From Agrocybe praecox (taxonomy: Eukaryota > Basidiomycota > Agaricomycetes > Agaricales > Agrocybaceae): DNA of 64,000 nt. Both the position numbers and the translations under genes were made by a program. The notes beneath the pieces were generated by a model, which worked only from the letters and a program-made list of their open reading frames with translations, did no database searches and was not told the origin of the DNA. Shown in pieces: positions 36,564 through 47,804 of this stretch. The stretch is taken from assembly GCA_964017145.1 (NCBI GenBank), contig OZ024848.1, positions 1,376,501 through 1,440,500 of the forward strand, in the 5' to 3' direction. The number at the start of each line of letters is the position of its first letter. The first letter of the stretch is position 1.

Positions 36564-37580
36564 ATGCGATCACTTACTCCTGCTCAACTCAATCAGGTTC
36601 TTGAACTGCTTGACAAAGGACTTTCTGGTCACTCTATCTCTACCACCACTGGCATAAGTGTTGGTTCTATATCCAAGGTCCGATCCAAACACAGATCATC
36701 AACTTCCAAAGTTGCTGGGGGCCGTCCACGCAAGCTTTCTCCTACCGATACCCATTATGCTGTCCGTCTTATCATCTCTCAGAAGGCTGACAGTGCCACT
36801 GATGCCACCAAAACATTACAAAACATGACCAACACATCCTTCTCTGTAAAGACAGTATGCCGAGCAGTCTGTGGAGTTGGTATGAAGGCTGTGACAAAGC
36901 AAAAACGACCATTTCTCTCCAAAAGGCATAGAAGAATGTGAATGGACTATGCAGAAGTGCACAAACACCAAACAGTGGATGACTGGAAGAGGGTCTGCTG
37001 GACAGATGAGACCAAAATCAATTGTTTGGGGTCAGATAGGAAGAGGTGGGTGTGGAAAAGGGAGGGAGAGGGGTTGACTGATGGGCTGGTGCAGGGAACG
37101 GTCAAGTTTGGAGGAGGAAACTTGATGTTCTGGGGCTGTATGTTTTGGGAAGGAGTGGGATATGGCACCAAGATTGATAGGAGAATGGATGCTGACCTAT
37201 TTGTCAGCATTTTGGATGATGAACTCATGCAGAGCCTTGAATATTACAACAAAAAGCCAGAGGATGTCCTTTTTCAACAGGACAATGACCCCGTACACAA
37301 GAGCAAAAAGGCACAGAAGTGGCTCCAAAACAGTGGATTACAACTCATGGAGTGGCCTCCTCAATCAGCTGACCTAAATCCAATTGAACATCTTTGGCAT
37401 TACCTCAAAACCAAGCTTGGAGGCTATGAAAGGCAACCTTCTGGAATTGCAGAGTTGTGGGAGAGGGCACAAAAGGAATGGAATGATATTCCACCTTCTG
37501 TTTGTCAGAATCTGATAGAGAGTATGCCTAGAAGGATTCAGGCTGTATTACAGGCCAAGGGGGGTTATACCAAGTACTAG
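36564..37580 (+). pseudogene. Tc1-type DD34E transposase with one in-frame stop
   Basis: 338 codons from ATG 36564 to TAG 37578-37580, interrupted once by TGA at 36939-36941 (copy 1 has TGG there). The N-terminal 125 residues form paired helix-turn-helix DNA-binding domains with the linker GGRPRKLS. The catalytic core follows: first Asp in CWTDETKIN, second Asp in LFQQDNDPVHK and Glu in ADLNPIEHLW. There are 34 residues between the second Asp and the Glu, the Tc1 spacing. Length is normal for the family. The enzyme would cut and paste the element at TA in the nucleus. The stop makes this copy defective. Confidence 0.92.
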
Positions 37581-37610
37581 AAACTTAGAATACTGTATTA
37601 TAATAGGACA

Positions 37611-37820
37611 GGGACAAAACCATTCGAATGTACATGTACCAGTAATATATTAATATTGTGGGAATAAAACAAGATTATGTAATGAAACAAATTGTCATAT
37701 GTTACTCACATCCTAACCTACCTTGCCTCAAAATTTCAACCAATTTGGACCACCCAGTCCCAAGTTATTTGTGCAACAGTTCAACTTTGAAAAACATTCA
37801 AACAGTTTTGTCCCTCACTG
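37611..37820. repeat. Mariner right terminal inverted repeat
   Basis: 210 bp, inverted partner of 36252-36423 with an extra roughly 40-bp segment. It carries the same two opposed GGGACAAAACxxTT motifs at its ends. Confidence 0.85.
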
Positions 37821-37822
37821 TA

Positions 37823-38457
37823 TAAATCATAATTAGCATAAGACATAAAACACTTGCAAAAAACAAGCTAGCATATGCCTTGGTAAATTATCCTCAGTAT
37901 TGAAGCATATTGGACTCTAGATGAAGAGGTAAACAGACCTGCACACAGCAATATATGTGCTACTGAGCCACTGAGCCCACCCAGACAACTCAAACTAAAC
38001 ATAAAGAAAGCCCAGGATGCACAATAGATGATAGCATGAGACGGATGAATAAGAGCACCAATGCACAACCATCCACATCAAAGGCAACAGAGGCAATGAG
38101 AAGAAGAGCTCAGACAATAAATACACAAAGGGTGATGCATGAGAAGGGTATTTTGGTCAGCAAAGAAGAATTAGACTGAGTGATGTGGACCAAATATGAA
38201 TAAAATACACAAACAAGTAGCTAAAAATAACCAAAGTGTTAACAACAGCAAGAGGTGGGCATAGGGAAAGAGGTTGAAAAAGCACCAAATTGCAGCAATT
38301 GAAAGGTAACAACAAACAACACAAATAGCATGGAAAAAATGAGCCCTTCAATGAGAATTGGAAATTAAATGGCCCAACATTAAATTAATCATCTACATGT
38401 ATTAAGAAAAGAAATACACAAGAAATCCACAGCAAAGAGGATAGCACAGGCAGGACA
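37823..38457. other. Distal end of unit C
   Basis: Inverted alignment with 11800-12480 ends at about 38457, where a CACTTCAGTG repeat begins. This marks the right boundary of the duplicated unit. No gene. Confidence 0.6.
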
Positions 38458-38700
38458 CTTCAGTGAACCAGTGACATGACCTCTTAGGCTATTCAATTCC
38501 TGATAGGAAATAAACTTAAGAGACCCTATGATAATGTTTTATAGAAACATTTTTGTGCAAAACATTTCTGCACCTGTAAATTTAAACATCAAAAACATTT
38601 CTGCACCTGTAAATTTAAACATCAAAAACATTTCTGCATGTCTAAATTTAAACTTCAAAAACATTTCTAAAAACAGTGTGACCATGTAACCATATCTAAT
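38457..38700. repeat. CACTTCAGTG-family repeat, copy 1
   Basis: Matches 42563-42790 for the first roughly 120 bp. A related start is at 41475. Contains a 33-bp minisatellite (AACATTTCTGCACCTGTAAA...) with units at 38561, 38594, 38627 and 38660. Confidence 0.65.
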
Positions 38701-38900
38701 CTGATATGTGGCTATGCTATAATGTTTTATCTTACTGTGGCTATGCTTTTCATATCTTATCTGACTTGTGGCTATGTTATCAGATATCTTATCTACATTG
38801 TGGCTATGCTCTTATATCTAATCTGGTTGTGGCTATGCTAATAAATCTTATCTAGATAGTAATTATCTTATCATATCTTATCAAATGTGTGGCTATGGAA
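38700..38900. repeat. Minisatellite with TGTGGCTATG core
   Basis: Six or so imperfect units of about 30-40 bp, each with TGTGGCTATG followed by an ATATCTTATCT-like tail. AT-rich, no coding. Confidence 0.65.
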
Positions 38901-38949
38901 TATGTCACATGATTAATTTCCTAAAAGGTTATATTTTCTGATTTCTTAT

Positions 38950-39325
38950 GTTTTGGACGCTTTTTTTGCCCAAAAAAGAGGTGGATATGTGTTCTAGTGA
39001 TTTATAATAAATTATAAGACCTTTAAAAATGTATAAATACAAAAGGAAAGGATAGATGCACTTTTGTGCATCTGGATAATGTTCAAAAATAATATGTGCT
39101 ATTTATAAATGTGTCCAAAAAGCGAACCAAGTATGTGATTTACTACATTCTGGGCGCTTTTTTGCCAAATAAACAGCTGCTATGGATTCTAATGGATTTA
39201 TCATGATTTATAAGATACAAAAAAGGCCCAAAAGTATAAGGTATGGGATGGATGCAAGAATCTGTACTTGGATAATGTTCAAAATAATCTGACCTATTTA
39301 TAAAGTCATCAAAAAAGCGAACTTT
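38950..39325. repeat. Tandem dimer of a 197-bp unit
   Basis: Two diverged copies start at the GGACGC/GGGCGC-T-run at 38955 and 39152. Each starts with a GCGCTTTTTT-like tract and ends with AAAAAAGCGAAC, so each unit has inverted ends. Possibly a small foldback element in tandem. Confidence 0.5.
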
Positions 39326-40040
39326 TTCTAAATTTTTATACATTATAAGTCCCTTTTGAAATGTGTAGACTACTGCAAGAGTCTATGTATACCTTATATA
39401 GTAGGCATAGTAGGTTTAATGTCTTAAAATATAGTAAAAAAGCGGAAACATCCCAATTGGGAAATAACTTCTATATTTGGACATCAGTCAAAATCATGGC
39501 TTAAAAAGCATGATTCATGGTATGCTTTGGGATATGAGAAATTCTATAAGCTTTAAGATCAAGGCTGATTAGAAAGTCCTGTCCTATCATTCATAAACCT
39601 GCATGACTTCTACTTATGCAAATTATGTATTGCTACACATTGTGTTGTATGTTGATCAGATTTCATAGCATTGCTATAGAAAGGAAGGGAAAAGAACTTA
39701 TGAAAACAGTCAAACTAAGAGGTATAATCAGAATGGCAGTTGTATTTTGTGCTTATAGCTACTTGAATATGTGATTGCTGATAACAGTGTTTGACATAAC
39801 TTCATCAGGAAAAAGCCTTTAGCCCTAAGATGACTTGGATGAAATCTTATAATTTGAGTTATCATAAGTAGCCCCTAGTGCATCCCAGGAAAGCTCTGAG
39901 GGTCATTTTTGATTCTTTACATAATTTGATATCTGATTGGGGAAATATAGGTTACCCCATGGGCTATTTTTGTCTTTTTATTTGTTTCAGTCATCAAAAA
40001 TGTTATTTATAGGAGACTTTGGTGTCCCTTGTATTATTAC
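39326..40040. other. AT-rich spacer
   Basis: I see no gene, repeat or motif worth naming in this stretch. Confidence 0.4.
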
Positions 40041-40440
40041 TTGGGTTAGAGGCCATTAAATGGCAATACAAGTCTTTTACTTTTACTTTTTTAACATTAT
40101 GTGAATATTGTTTGACTGTCAGTATGCCCTTCCACTTTACAAAGACACTGTATGTCTTTCTACAAAATTTTGCATGCTACACTGTTTTGGCAAAGTTTTG
40201 TAAATTTGTGGCAAAATTTGGGTGGCAAAGTTTGGGTATGTTGGTGGCCAAGTGTACATACCGGAACTTGGCTGCCAAATTAGGGAGCTTTGCTCTCAAC
40301 ATGAAAACAGTGTAGCATGCAACATTTTGTAGAAAAACATACACTTGGCTGCCAACATACCTGAACTTTGCTGCCCAAATTTTGCCACACACTATAATGC
40401 TGTCTTGTATTGTCCTCTAACTTGAAGGATCATTTACCAG
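40041..40440. repeat. Foldback repeat with interleaved arms, copy 1
   Basis: Two inverted pairs overlap in a-b-a'-b' order: a 40161-40188 with a' 40304-40331, and b 40208-40257 with b' 40338-40388. The first 100 bp (40041-40140) recur inverted at 40697-40803, giving the larger block terminal inverted repeats. A second copy is at 42790-43260. No coding capacity. Confidence 0.7.
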
Positions 40441-40690
40441 AGTGTGTGTAGTGTACATGACTAGTTCATATGATTTTGTAGAGAGAGAGAGGCCACTACA
40501 ATGCTGTCTTGCATCGCCCTCTGACTCAAAGGATCATTTACCAGAGTGTGCGTAGTGTGCATGCCTAATTCATATAATTTCATAGAGAGAGGACACTACA
40601 ATGCTGTCTTGTATTGTCCTCTGACTTTGCGTGCCTAGTTCATATGATTTTGTAGGGAGAGGCCACTACAATGCTGTCTTGTATTGTCCT
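40385..40690. repeat. Tandem repeat of about 100 bp
   Basis: Four starts of ACTAxAATGCTGTCTTG at 40390, 40495, 40594 and 40664 (spacing 105, 99, 70), with an internal deletion in the third unit. Confidence 0.7.
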
Positions 40691-41040
40691 CTGACTTTCT
40701 GTGTGAAGTGGAAGGGCATACTGACAGTTAGACAATATTCACATAATGTTAAGAAAGTAAAAGTAAAAGACTTGTATTGCCATTTAATGGCCTCTAACCC
40801 AAGTATGAGTTGTGTGTGTTTTACCAATGCCTGTTTTCCAAAGTTGAACATATTCTGTCTGGTTAGAGTTGCTTTCACAGAATCCTTTTGTCTCGGAGTG
40901 TACCTGATGTAAAAATACCATCCATACTTTTCTATGATGAAAAATGATATTCACAAATTTTTTGGCCAAGAGCAAAGATGAGCTGCATCTTCTGGACATT
41001 TGTAGTGGCCTCTCTCTATGAAATCATATGAACTAGGCAT
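40691..41040. repeat. Inverted end of the foldback block and fragment
   Basis: 40697-40803 is the inverted partner of 40041-40140. 40990-41040 is an inverted fragment of the 100-bp tandem unit, cut at 41040 by the LTR-like sequence. Confidence 0.6.
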
Positions 41041-41475
41041 TGTCAGGGCAACACTAAGATCAGTGTGACAAGGCCACCAACAAAGACAAAGCAAGAGAGA
41101 GAGAGAGAGAGAGAGATGAAGAGAGAGAGAGACACTCAATGGTTCTAAGAGATCACACCAATGATAGTGGATATCCTAAGAGATTGGAGCTGGGGCCACA
41201 GCTACCTACAGGTACAGTATTTATACTCTACAGGTGTTCTAGAATATTCCTACATTACATCATGAAACAAAAGGATGAGTAAGATAATGACATCATAAAG
41301 GAATGATGAATAAGACAATGACATTATGAAACAAGGAGAAGAATGATGTGGAGTGATTGAGGCAGTGCTCATGGGAAATAAAGATGATAAGTATCTAATC
41401 AAAGAGATAATCAAGGAGATAATCAAAGATGTAAAAGAGATAAGATATCTATATAACTGAGAAAGGGAAAAATGC
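41041..41475. repeat. LTR-like sequence, copy 2, with GA microsatellite
   Basis: Starts TGTCAGGGCAACACT like copy 1 (10828) and follows it for about 430 bp to GAGAAAGGGAAAAATGC. There it switches to a CACTTCAGTG-type repeat instead of ending CCCTGACA. It contains a GA run at about 41093-41130. Confidence 0.6.
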
Positions 41476-42562
41476 ACTTCAGTGGCCCCCTTGAAGATAC
41501 CTCCTAGGCTACACAATTGTGGTTTTTTTTGCAGCCTAGAGGTGGTGAAGAAAAAAAAAAAACTCTGCATAAAATTTTTCGTAACATCAAAATTTTTTGT
41601 CACTTTGTAAAAATTTTAAAATCCAAGCAGGTTCCAGAGGTCCTTCTGACAAATTTTAAATACAAAAATCATTATTTTTATAGCATTTTCCTAGGGTAGG
41701 GTGCTTATTCTTTTGCTGTCCTAGGGTTCATTTATGGGCCATTTGAGCTCATTTTTTGTGTGATACTAGGGTTGTATATGTAGTATCTGAAAAGAGATAT
41801 AACAGATGAATTAGAATGTTTATATTAGGGCTTATGGCTGGGCTGAAACCTCTTGGTTAGGGCTTGCTTATAGGTTGGAATGTATGTGTCAGTGCTTATA
41901 AATAGCTTTGGACTTGTAAATAAGCTACAGTGTGCACATTGGATCTCACATCTGGGTTTAGAGGTGCAAATATGTTCAAGGAGCTAGGTTAAGATGTCAC
42001 TGTTGAGTGTGGATGTTACAGCTTACAACTTGGTTGTGAATAGCTCTGAAGACCTGGATTGGGATGTGTCAAGGCATGTTCTTGTGTCTACAGTTATACT
42101 ATTCTAACATTGTGACCTCATCTTCCCTGCTCTTATGTTTGCTGGGCATCCTTCTCTACATACCTAAGTTGACCCCTGACAGGATGTCTTTTTTGAGTAT
42201 GAATGTTAGAGCTTATGTCTTGGTTGTGAGTAGATCTGAAGGCATTGAATGTATATGTTAGAGCTTATGATTTTGTAGTGAATAAATACAAAGGCCTAGG
42301 TGTTTGGGTTCAAATCTTTAAATTGGGCTATGCAGATAGAGTAGAAGGCCAAGCTTTGCAATGTCAAAATGGTCAAGTCATTATAGCTGGATTAGGCCTC
42401 ACAAATAAGTTTGAATAGCTGTGTGTGCCATATAATATTGTTGGGTTTTTACTTTACTTTTTTTTTTTTAATCATGTAACATCTAGGATCATCAGGATCT
42501 ATAGTGTTATATCTCTGATATTGCAACATAACATACAACCAGTAGAAAAGGGAGACAATACC
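41476..42562. other. AT-rich spacer
   Basis: Starts with a CACTTCAGTGGCCCCC segment related to 38457. Otherwise no repeat or coding signal. Homopolymer runs at 41555-41565 and 42461-42470. Confidence 0.4.
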
Positions 42563-42790
42563 ACTTCAGTGAACCAGTGACATGACCTCTTAGGCCATTC
42601 AATTCCTGATAGGAAATAAACCTAAGAGACCCTATGATAATGTTTTATAAAAACATTTTTGTGCAAAACATTTCTTTCAAAACATTTCTGTTCTTTAAAA
42701 ATGTTTTTGCATTTGAAAACATTTTACTATTAAAAACATTTTTGCACCTCTAAATTTAAACATCAAAAACATTTCTGCAGTTCTAAATTT
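42563..42790. repeat. CACTTCAGTG-family repeat, copy 2
   Basis: Same as 38457-38580 at its left, then AACATTTCTG-type minisatellite units degraded. It abuts the second foldback repeat. Confidence 0.65.
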
Positions 42791-43260
42791 AACTTGGGTT
42801 AGGGGCCATTAAATGGCAATACAAGTCTTTTACTTTTACTTTCTTAACATTATGTGAATACTGTCTGACTGTCAGTATGCCCTTCCACTTTACAAAGTCA
42901 CTGTATGTCTTCCTACAAAATGTTGCATGCTACACTGTTTTCGGCAAAGTTTTGTAAATTTGTGGCAAAATTTGGGCAGCAAAGTTTGGGTATGTTGGTG
43001 GCCAAGTGTACATACCTGAACTTGGCAGCCAAATTAGGGAACTTTGCCGCCAACATGAAAACAGTGTAGCATGCAACATTTTGTAGAAAAACATACACTT
43101 GGCCGCCAACAGACCCGAACTTTGCTGCGCAAATTTTGCCACACACTACAATGCTGTCTTGTATTGTCCTCTAACTCAAAGGATCATTGACCAGAGAGTG
43201 TGTAGTGTGCATGCCTAGTTCATATGATTTTGTAGAGAGATGTGAAAGCTCACATTCGCC
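42790..43260. repeat. Foldback repeat with interleaved arms, copy 2
   Basis: Keeps the a-b-a'-b' arrangement: a 42914-42941, b 42962-43013, a' 43057-43085, b' 43091-43143. The left flank matches 40041-40140. The right end is one unit of the 100-bp tandem repeat. Confidence 0.7.
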
Positions 43261-43896
43261 ACAAGTAACATTGCCCATGGGCTTCAACAGCCTTCTCACC
43301 ATCTCCCCCTTTGTCTCTTCTCCATTAGTGCAGGGAACATTGCCATCAGTGTAGGGAACACCAGATAACTGGTTTAACTATCAAAAATGGAACTTGCATT
43401 GTGCACAATTTCTAAATTAATCTATTATACCCAAAATAGTAATAACTTCTCCAAATGGTAATTTCTAAATTAATTTATTATTCTCAAAATGGTAATAACT
43501 TCCTAAAATGTAATTTCTAAATTAATCTATTATATCCAAAATGGTAATAACTTCCTAAAATAGTAATTTTTGGTATGTCAACTTACTTTTAATTTATTTT
43601 ACTAATTATAATATTTGTCAATGTTTGTTCCAATATTCACTATACATACATAGAATCCATTGTCAAAAATAATAAAAAAGTGAACTGTATTGTGTGCAAC
43701 TTCAAAAGTAAGCTATCATACCCAAAATGGTAATAACTTCTTAAAAAGGAAATTTCTGTCCAATACCACAAATTAGCTAAGATTAGAAATTTCAACTATT
43801 AAAAAAAGACTCATATTGCTATTTAATGACCTCTAATGCTAAGTTCAATACTTTACTCACCTGCCACCCACCCACCCAGTTTATTTTGAAATATAT
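43260..43896. other. 3' flank of the Helitron, with 53-bp tandem units
   Basis: Units starting TTTCTAAATTAAT at 43409, 43462 and 43514 (spacing 53, 52), with a fourth partial at 43567 and a looser relative near 43700. If they belong to the Helitron they are subterminal. I could not identify a CTRR terminus with hairpin. Confidence 0.45.
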
Positions 43897-44535
43897 TTAT
43901 CGCACCTTTTGATAAAATACATATGACATTTTCTTTGATTTGTATTTTGCAAGCCATCTCAAATTGGACAACAATGTTATTTGTTCTTCCTCCACAAACA
44001 TTGATTTTGTAATCATTCCATCATGGAACCAAACAACTCCTGATCTGTCTATATATCTTGAAACAAAGTGAGCATTTCCAGCATAAACAATGCCACACAA
44101 TCTATATGTCCCAATAGTGCCATCATTTTGTGTGAGTTTTATTTCAGCTTCAAGCTCAATGCCAGACTTATAAACCATAAACCCTAACAATTTGGGAAGT
44201 AGTGCAATCTCAAACTTTCCTTGCAGCTTAGAGTCTATGCTGTCATTAAAGCAAGTTGGGCATCTGCTGTTTGATTTTTTGCCATTATTTAAAAAGTATT
44301 GTATAGCATCTGATATTTTTTTCCCATCATATATATGTCTGTTATTTTTTGATTGTTGAAATGATGTAACAGTGCTTAATATTAAATAGTCTCTTGTTTG
44401 ATAATCACATGCAGGACATGCATAATATATGTTTCCATGACTTTTGTTCCCCAGCAAGTGATCAATAAGCCTATCAAGATAACAGTCTTTGTTTCCGTAA
44501 GGAAAAGACAAAGGGTCCAACACATGCAAAGATCT
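43897..44535 (-). pseudogene. Helitron C-terminal USP-like module, second half
   Basis: About 212 codons in the same frame as the helicase segment, after one TGA. Two CxxC pairs (YACPACDYQ and RCPTCFND) come first. The segment ends with YRLCGIVYAGNAHFVSRYID and GVVWFHDG (His at 44070-44068). With the Cys box at 44706 this gives the order Cys box, paired CxxC, His box with W..HDG, as in ubiquitin-specific proteases (C19). OTU proteases are known in some animal Helitrons; a USP-like module here is my inference from motifs. Alternative: another papain-fold peptidase. Confidence 0.6.
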
Positions 44536-47500
44536 TCATACATTGTCTCTGGCTTGTTCCAGAGATTTTTCCTTTTTATACACACGTACAAAGTCAGAAC
44601 ATAGCATAGACATGTATTCACTATAGGAACCAAGTTCTGCAGTCCATTCTCGTCTGTTATAGGCCCAAACATTATACAATATAGAGAACACAGAATCATA
44701 TGCACAGCTAAAATCAACACTGTTCCAAATAGAACCAAGTGGTGCATTTTCAACAGCATGCTGAGCACTGTTGTGTCTTCTCTTTTTACTAACATCTGTG
44801 GTATGTGCATAATTATCTGGTCTAGGATGTAGTTTAGTCTTCTTGCTATTCTCCTTGCCTTCTGCTATTACCCCATCTTTGGTAGTATATGTGCTTAAAT
44901 CCTCATTCCAAAGTAAATCAGCTGGATGTGTCTGAGGCTTTAGCTTTTCTTCATTTGCCTTCCATCTCAAGGCTGGATGCCAGTCATCAGTTTCACACTC
45001 TCCCTTTCTCCATTTCAGATATGCTTGAATTATAACATTACGAAGAGTACCGTCTATACCCTCAGGCAACTTTTTCATGTATCTAAGTTCTGTTATACGA
45101 TTCAACATCTCTAATTCTCTAAATTCTTGTCTGAGATGACCTGATATACCCTTGGTTATTTTGTTCTCTGAAAATCCTTGAAGAATGAGTGTTCCGGCAG
45201 CACTAGAGCTTCTGGAAAGACATGTGTAATATGATTGAGGGGATTTGCAGTGTGTTAAATCAACCAGATTGAATTTTCTGGTTTTACCTTGACAAGAGTA
45301 GTCTGTCATAGCAAAATTTGGTAGTACAACAATCTGCTGTCTTTGAATTGTGATACTTCTGTCGTCAGGTAAAAGGCACTGTACTGTATTAGTTGCTTTT
45401 GCAAGAGGAACAATATTGTCTGGCAAGCCTGGAAATGATACTGTTTTAGGAGGATCACATAATTCAACAAACAAGGTATCCAAGTGTTCTTTGCCTTCTA
45501 CTCCAATTCTGCTATCCCATCCTCTGACAACAGCCTCTTGACCCTTTGTAATGCATAATTCTGTGGCATCATTGTGTCTAATTATAACAGGCATTCCTAA
45601 ACACAGTGAGAGCTTAGCAGGAATGTGATCACTAGAAGAAGGATCAGATTCCCATAGTAATTGCTTGACCTTATTTCCAAGTTTGATGTTATGTTTTCTT
45701 GGTCTTCCACGTTGTTTGACTCCATCCATAGCTTCTGTATCATGGCCAATTCTGTCTTCAGAAAAGAAATTTGTCAGCTGTTGGCCCGTGTCATCTGCAA
45801 ACCTTTGACATCCTAGCTCATTGATCCTGTCTTTTTGAGCATTATATGCAGTTATAATAGATACATTTCTGAACTGTTTGTCAGTTAGCTGTGGACCATC
45901 TTTTTTTCTACGATTCACAATCCTTGTATTCAAAAACTGAATATCTGCTGGGGTGCGACATGCATATCTCATATTCTCCAGAGAAGTATGAAGTTGTGCA
46001 TCCTCCTTTGATTGACTTCTTTGTCTCATGTTCTGTTTCAGAATTACAACTGTTGTAATTTGTTGCCATAATATTTTTCCAATAATAGCTTCTTGAACAG
46101 GTATAGACATTCCAGATGCTCTGACTGTAGATATATTCCCGTATAAATATGGTCCACTTACAGGTGGAAGTTGGGCAAAATCACCTGCAAAAATCATGTT
46201 CATACCCCCAAATGGAACATCATGTACATTCTTTATGTCTGCAAGCCTGGAACTAATAGCATATAATTCACGACAGCTTATCATAGAGACTTTATCAATA
46301 AAAATATACTCTACCCCAGCAAGTTTAGCCCTCAGATCGTTTATTGTATTTTGGCTAGCATTTGTCATACCAGCTTCTTTATTATTTCCAATTCTAATCC
46401 CTAACATAGAATGATAAGTTGATCCATTCAATAAAGCTGCTGCTGTGCCTGTGGGTGCAAGAACCATGAAACGATGTGCTTCTCCTTTTTTCTCAAACAT
46501 ACTAATAAGAGCTTTAATTACTTGTAATTTTCCTGTTCCACCCATGCCACCAAGATGCATTCTTAGCTGTTCTTGATTCATAGCTCCAGCATGATTAGCA
46601 ATGATATGAAATGCTCTAGATTGCTCTTTATTGAGATTAAATTCTTGCTCAACCTCTGATATAATCTTATTAGTCTCTTCTTTTTTTGCTTTAAAATCAT
46701 ATTGAAGATAATCAGCATTTACAAGTCTGACTACTCCATGCTTTGCAGATGGCTTAGTGTCAGAAGACTGAACTGTTTCTCCCATATTAATATTTTTTGC
46801 CTTTGTTAGTCGATCTTTTAGGTTTTTGATGGCAGTTTTCCATCCATCAGACGTTAAGGTTTCTTTTGGATACACTCTAATAGGAGCTTGTTCTCGATCT
46901 CCTTGAAGTTTTGTATTCCACCCTGCATTGTTCAAAATCTCATTTATTTGTGATTTGCGCTCCTTTCTTTTAGTAGCTTTATCACCTAGCTCTTCTGAGC
47001 TATAATTTACTGAATCAGATATACCATAATCATTTTCTGTTTCTTCATCTTCTGTATCATAGCATTCATAATGACTATAATCTGACTGAAATGCCTTGGT
47101 TTTCTTTTTTAGCTCACTGTGAAAGTCATCTCTTGCATCAAGACACTCATACCGGAGATTAAAGTTGCTTATAAACTTCTGGTCTCTGACATTGAACTCA
47201 TATCTACGAAATGCTTCATCCCAGGAATCTTCTTTTTCTTTTAAAGACTTTCCACTTTGCCAAGGCTTAAAAAGAGTAAGCATTGTTGCACAGTAGTACT
47301 CTCGGTCTCCTTGATCTGCTCTAGGAAGTGCACCCCCTACAAAATTTGGAACTACAGTTGTCATCTTGTTCATATCACAGAACACTTCATGAGTAAGGTA
47401 TAATGGATGGCCTTTAGCAAAAGACTGATATCTTTTGATATCCTGATCTATGTCTTGCCATTCACCATCTGCTTCATTTTTTACTATCTCTGAATAAGGT

Positions 47501-47804
47501 TCTTTTTCAGAATGCTTCCTAGCAAAAGTTTCTATAGCCTTCTTTGACCTTTTTTTTTTATGGTTACATTGAGTCCATTCATACAAGCTCATATTTTCAT
47601 AACATGATGGTCGGTATTTATAATCATCCACATAAGATTTGGCAACATATTTACCATTTTCCAGTCCAACAACAACTTTTTCCCGGTATTCATCTTCATC
47701 TTTGTCTTTCCAATTAGAACCAAACATAGATTCATCACTGAATATTTTAGCATCAACAGCAGTTTCCTTTGGTTCAGATTTTGGCTTTATATCTTCACCC
47801 CCAT
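44536..47804 (-). pseudogene. Helitron PIF1-type helicase plus start of protease-like domain
   Basis: The frame is open from about 47825. Helicase motifs in order: Walker A GGMGGTGKL, LAPTGTAAALL, Walker B FIDKVSMI, GDFAQLPPV, LKQNMRQRS, and YTCLSRSSSAAG (motif VI). The Walker A Ser/Thr is Leu (TTA, 46525-46527) and the Walker B Glu is Lys (AAA, 46291-46293), so ATP hydrolysis is unlikely. Near the end SVDFSCAYDSVFSILYNVW (Cys at 44706-44704) begins a protease-like module. The TGA at 44538-44536 is followed in frame by the next segment. Confidence 0.88.

Larger units (their letters stand above)
36252..37820 (+). mobile_element. Complete Tc1/mariner element, copy 2 (1569 bp)
   Basis: Flanked by TA (36250-36251 and 37821-37822). 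Left terminal repeat 36252-36423 and right terminal repeat 37611-37820. The left one lacks about 40 bp present in the right one and in copy 1. Removal of the element plus one TA recreates the sequence at 12481-12490 of unit B, which proves both ends. It is non-autonomous as found, because its transposase has a stop. Confidence 0.95.

Noticed and set aside
38560..38700. Regular 33-bp repeats resembling a CRISPR array
   Set aside because: No unique spacers: units are contiguous and the sequence is eukaryotic, so it is a minisatellite.
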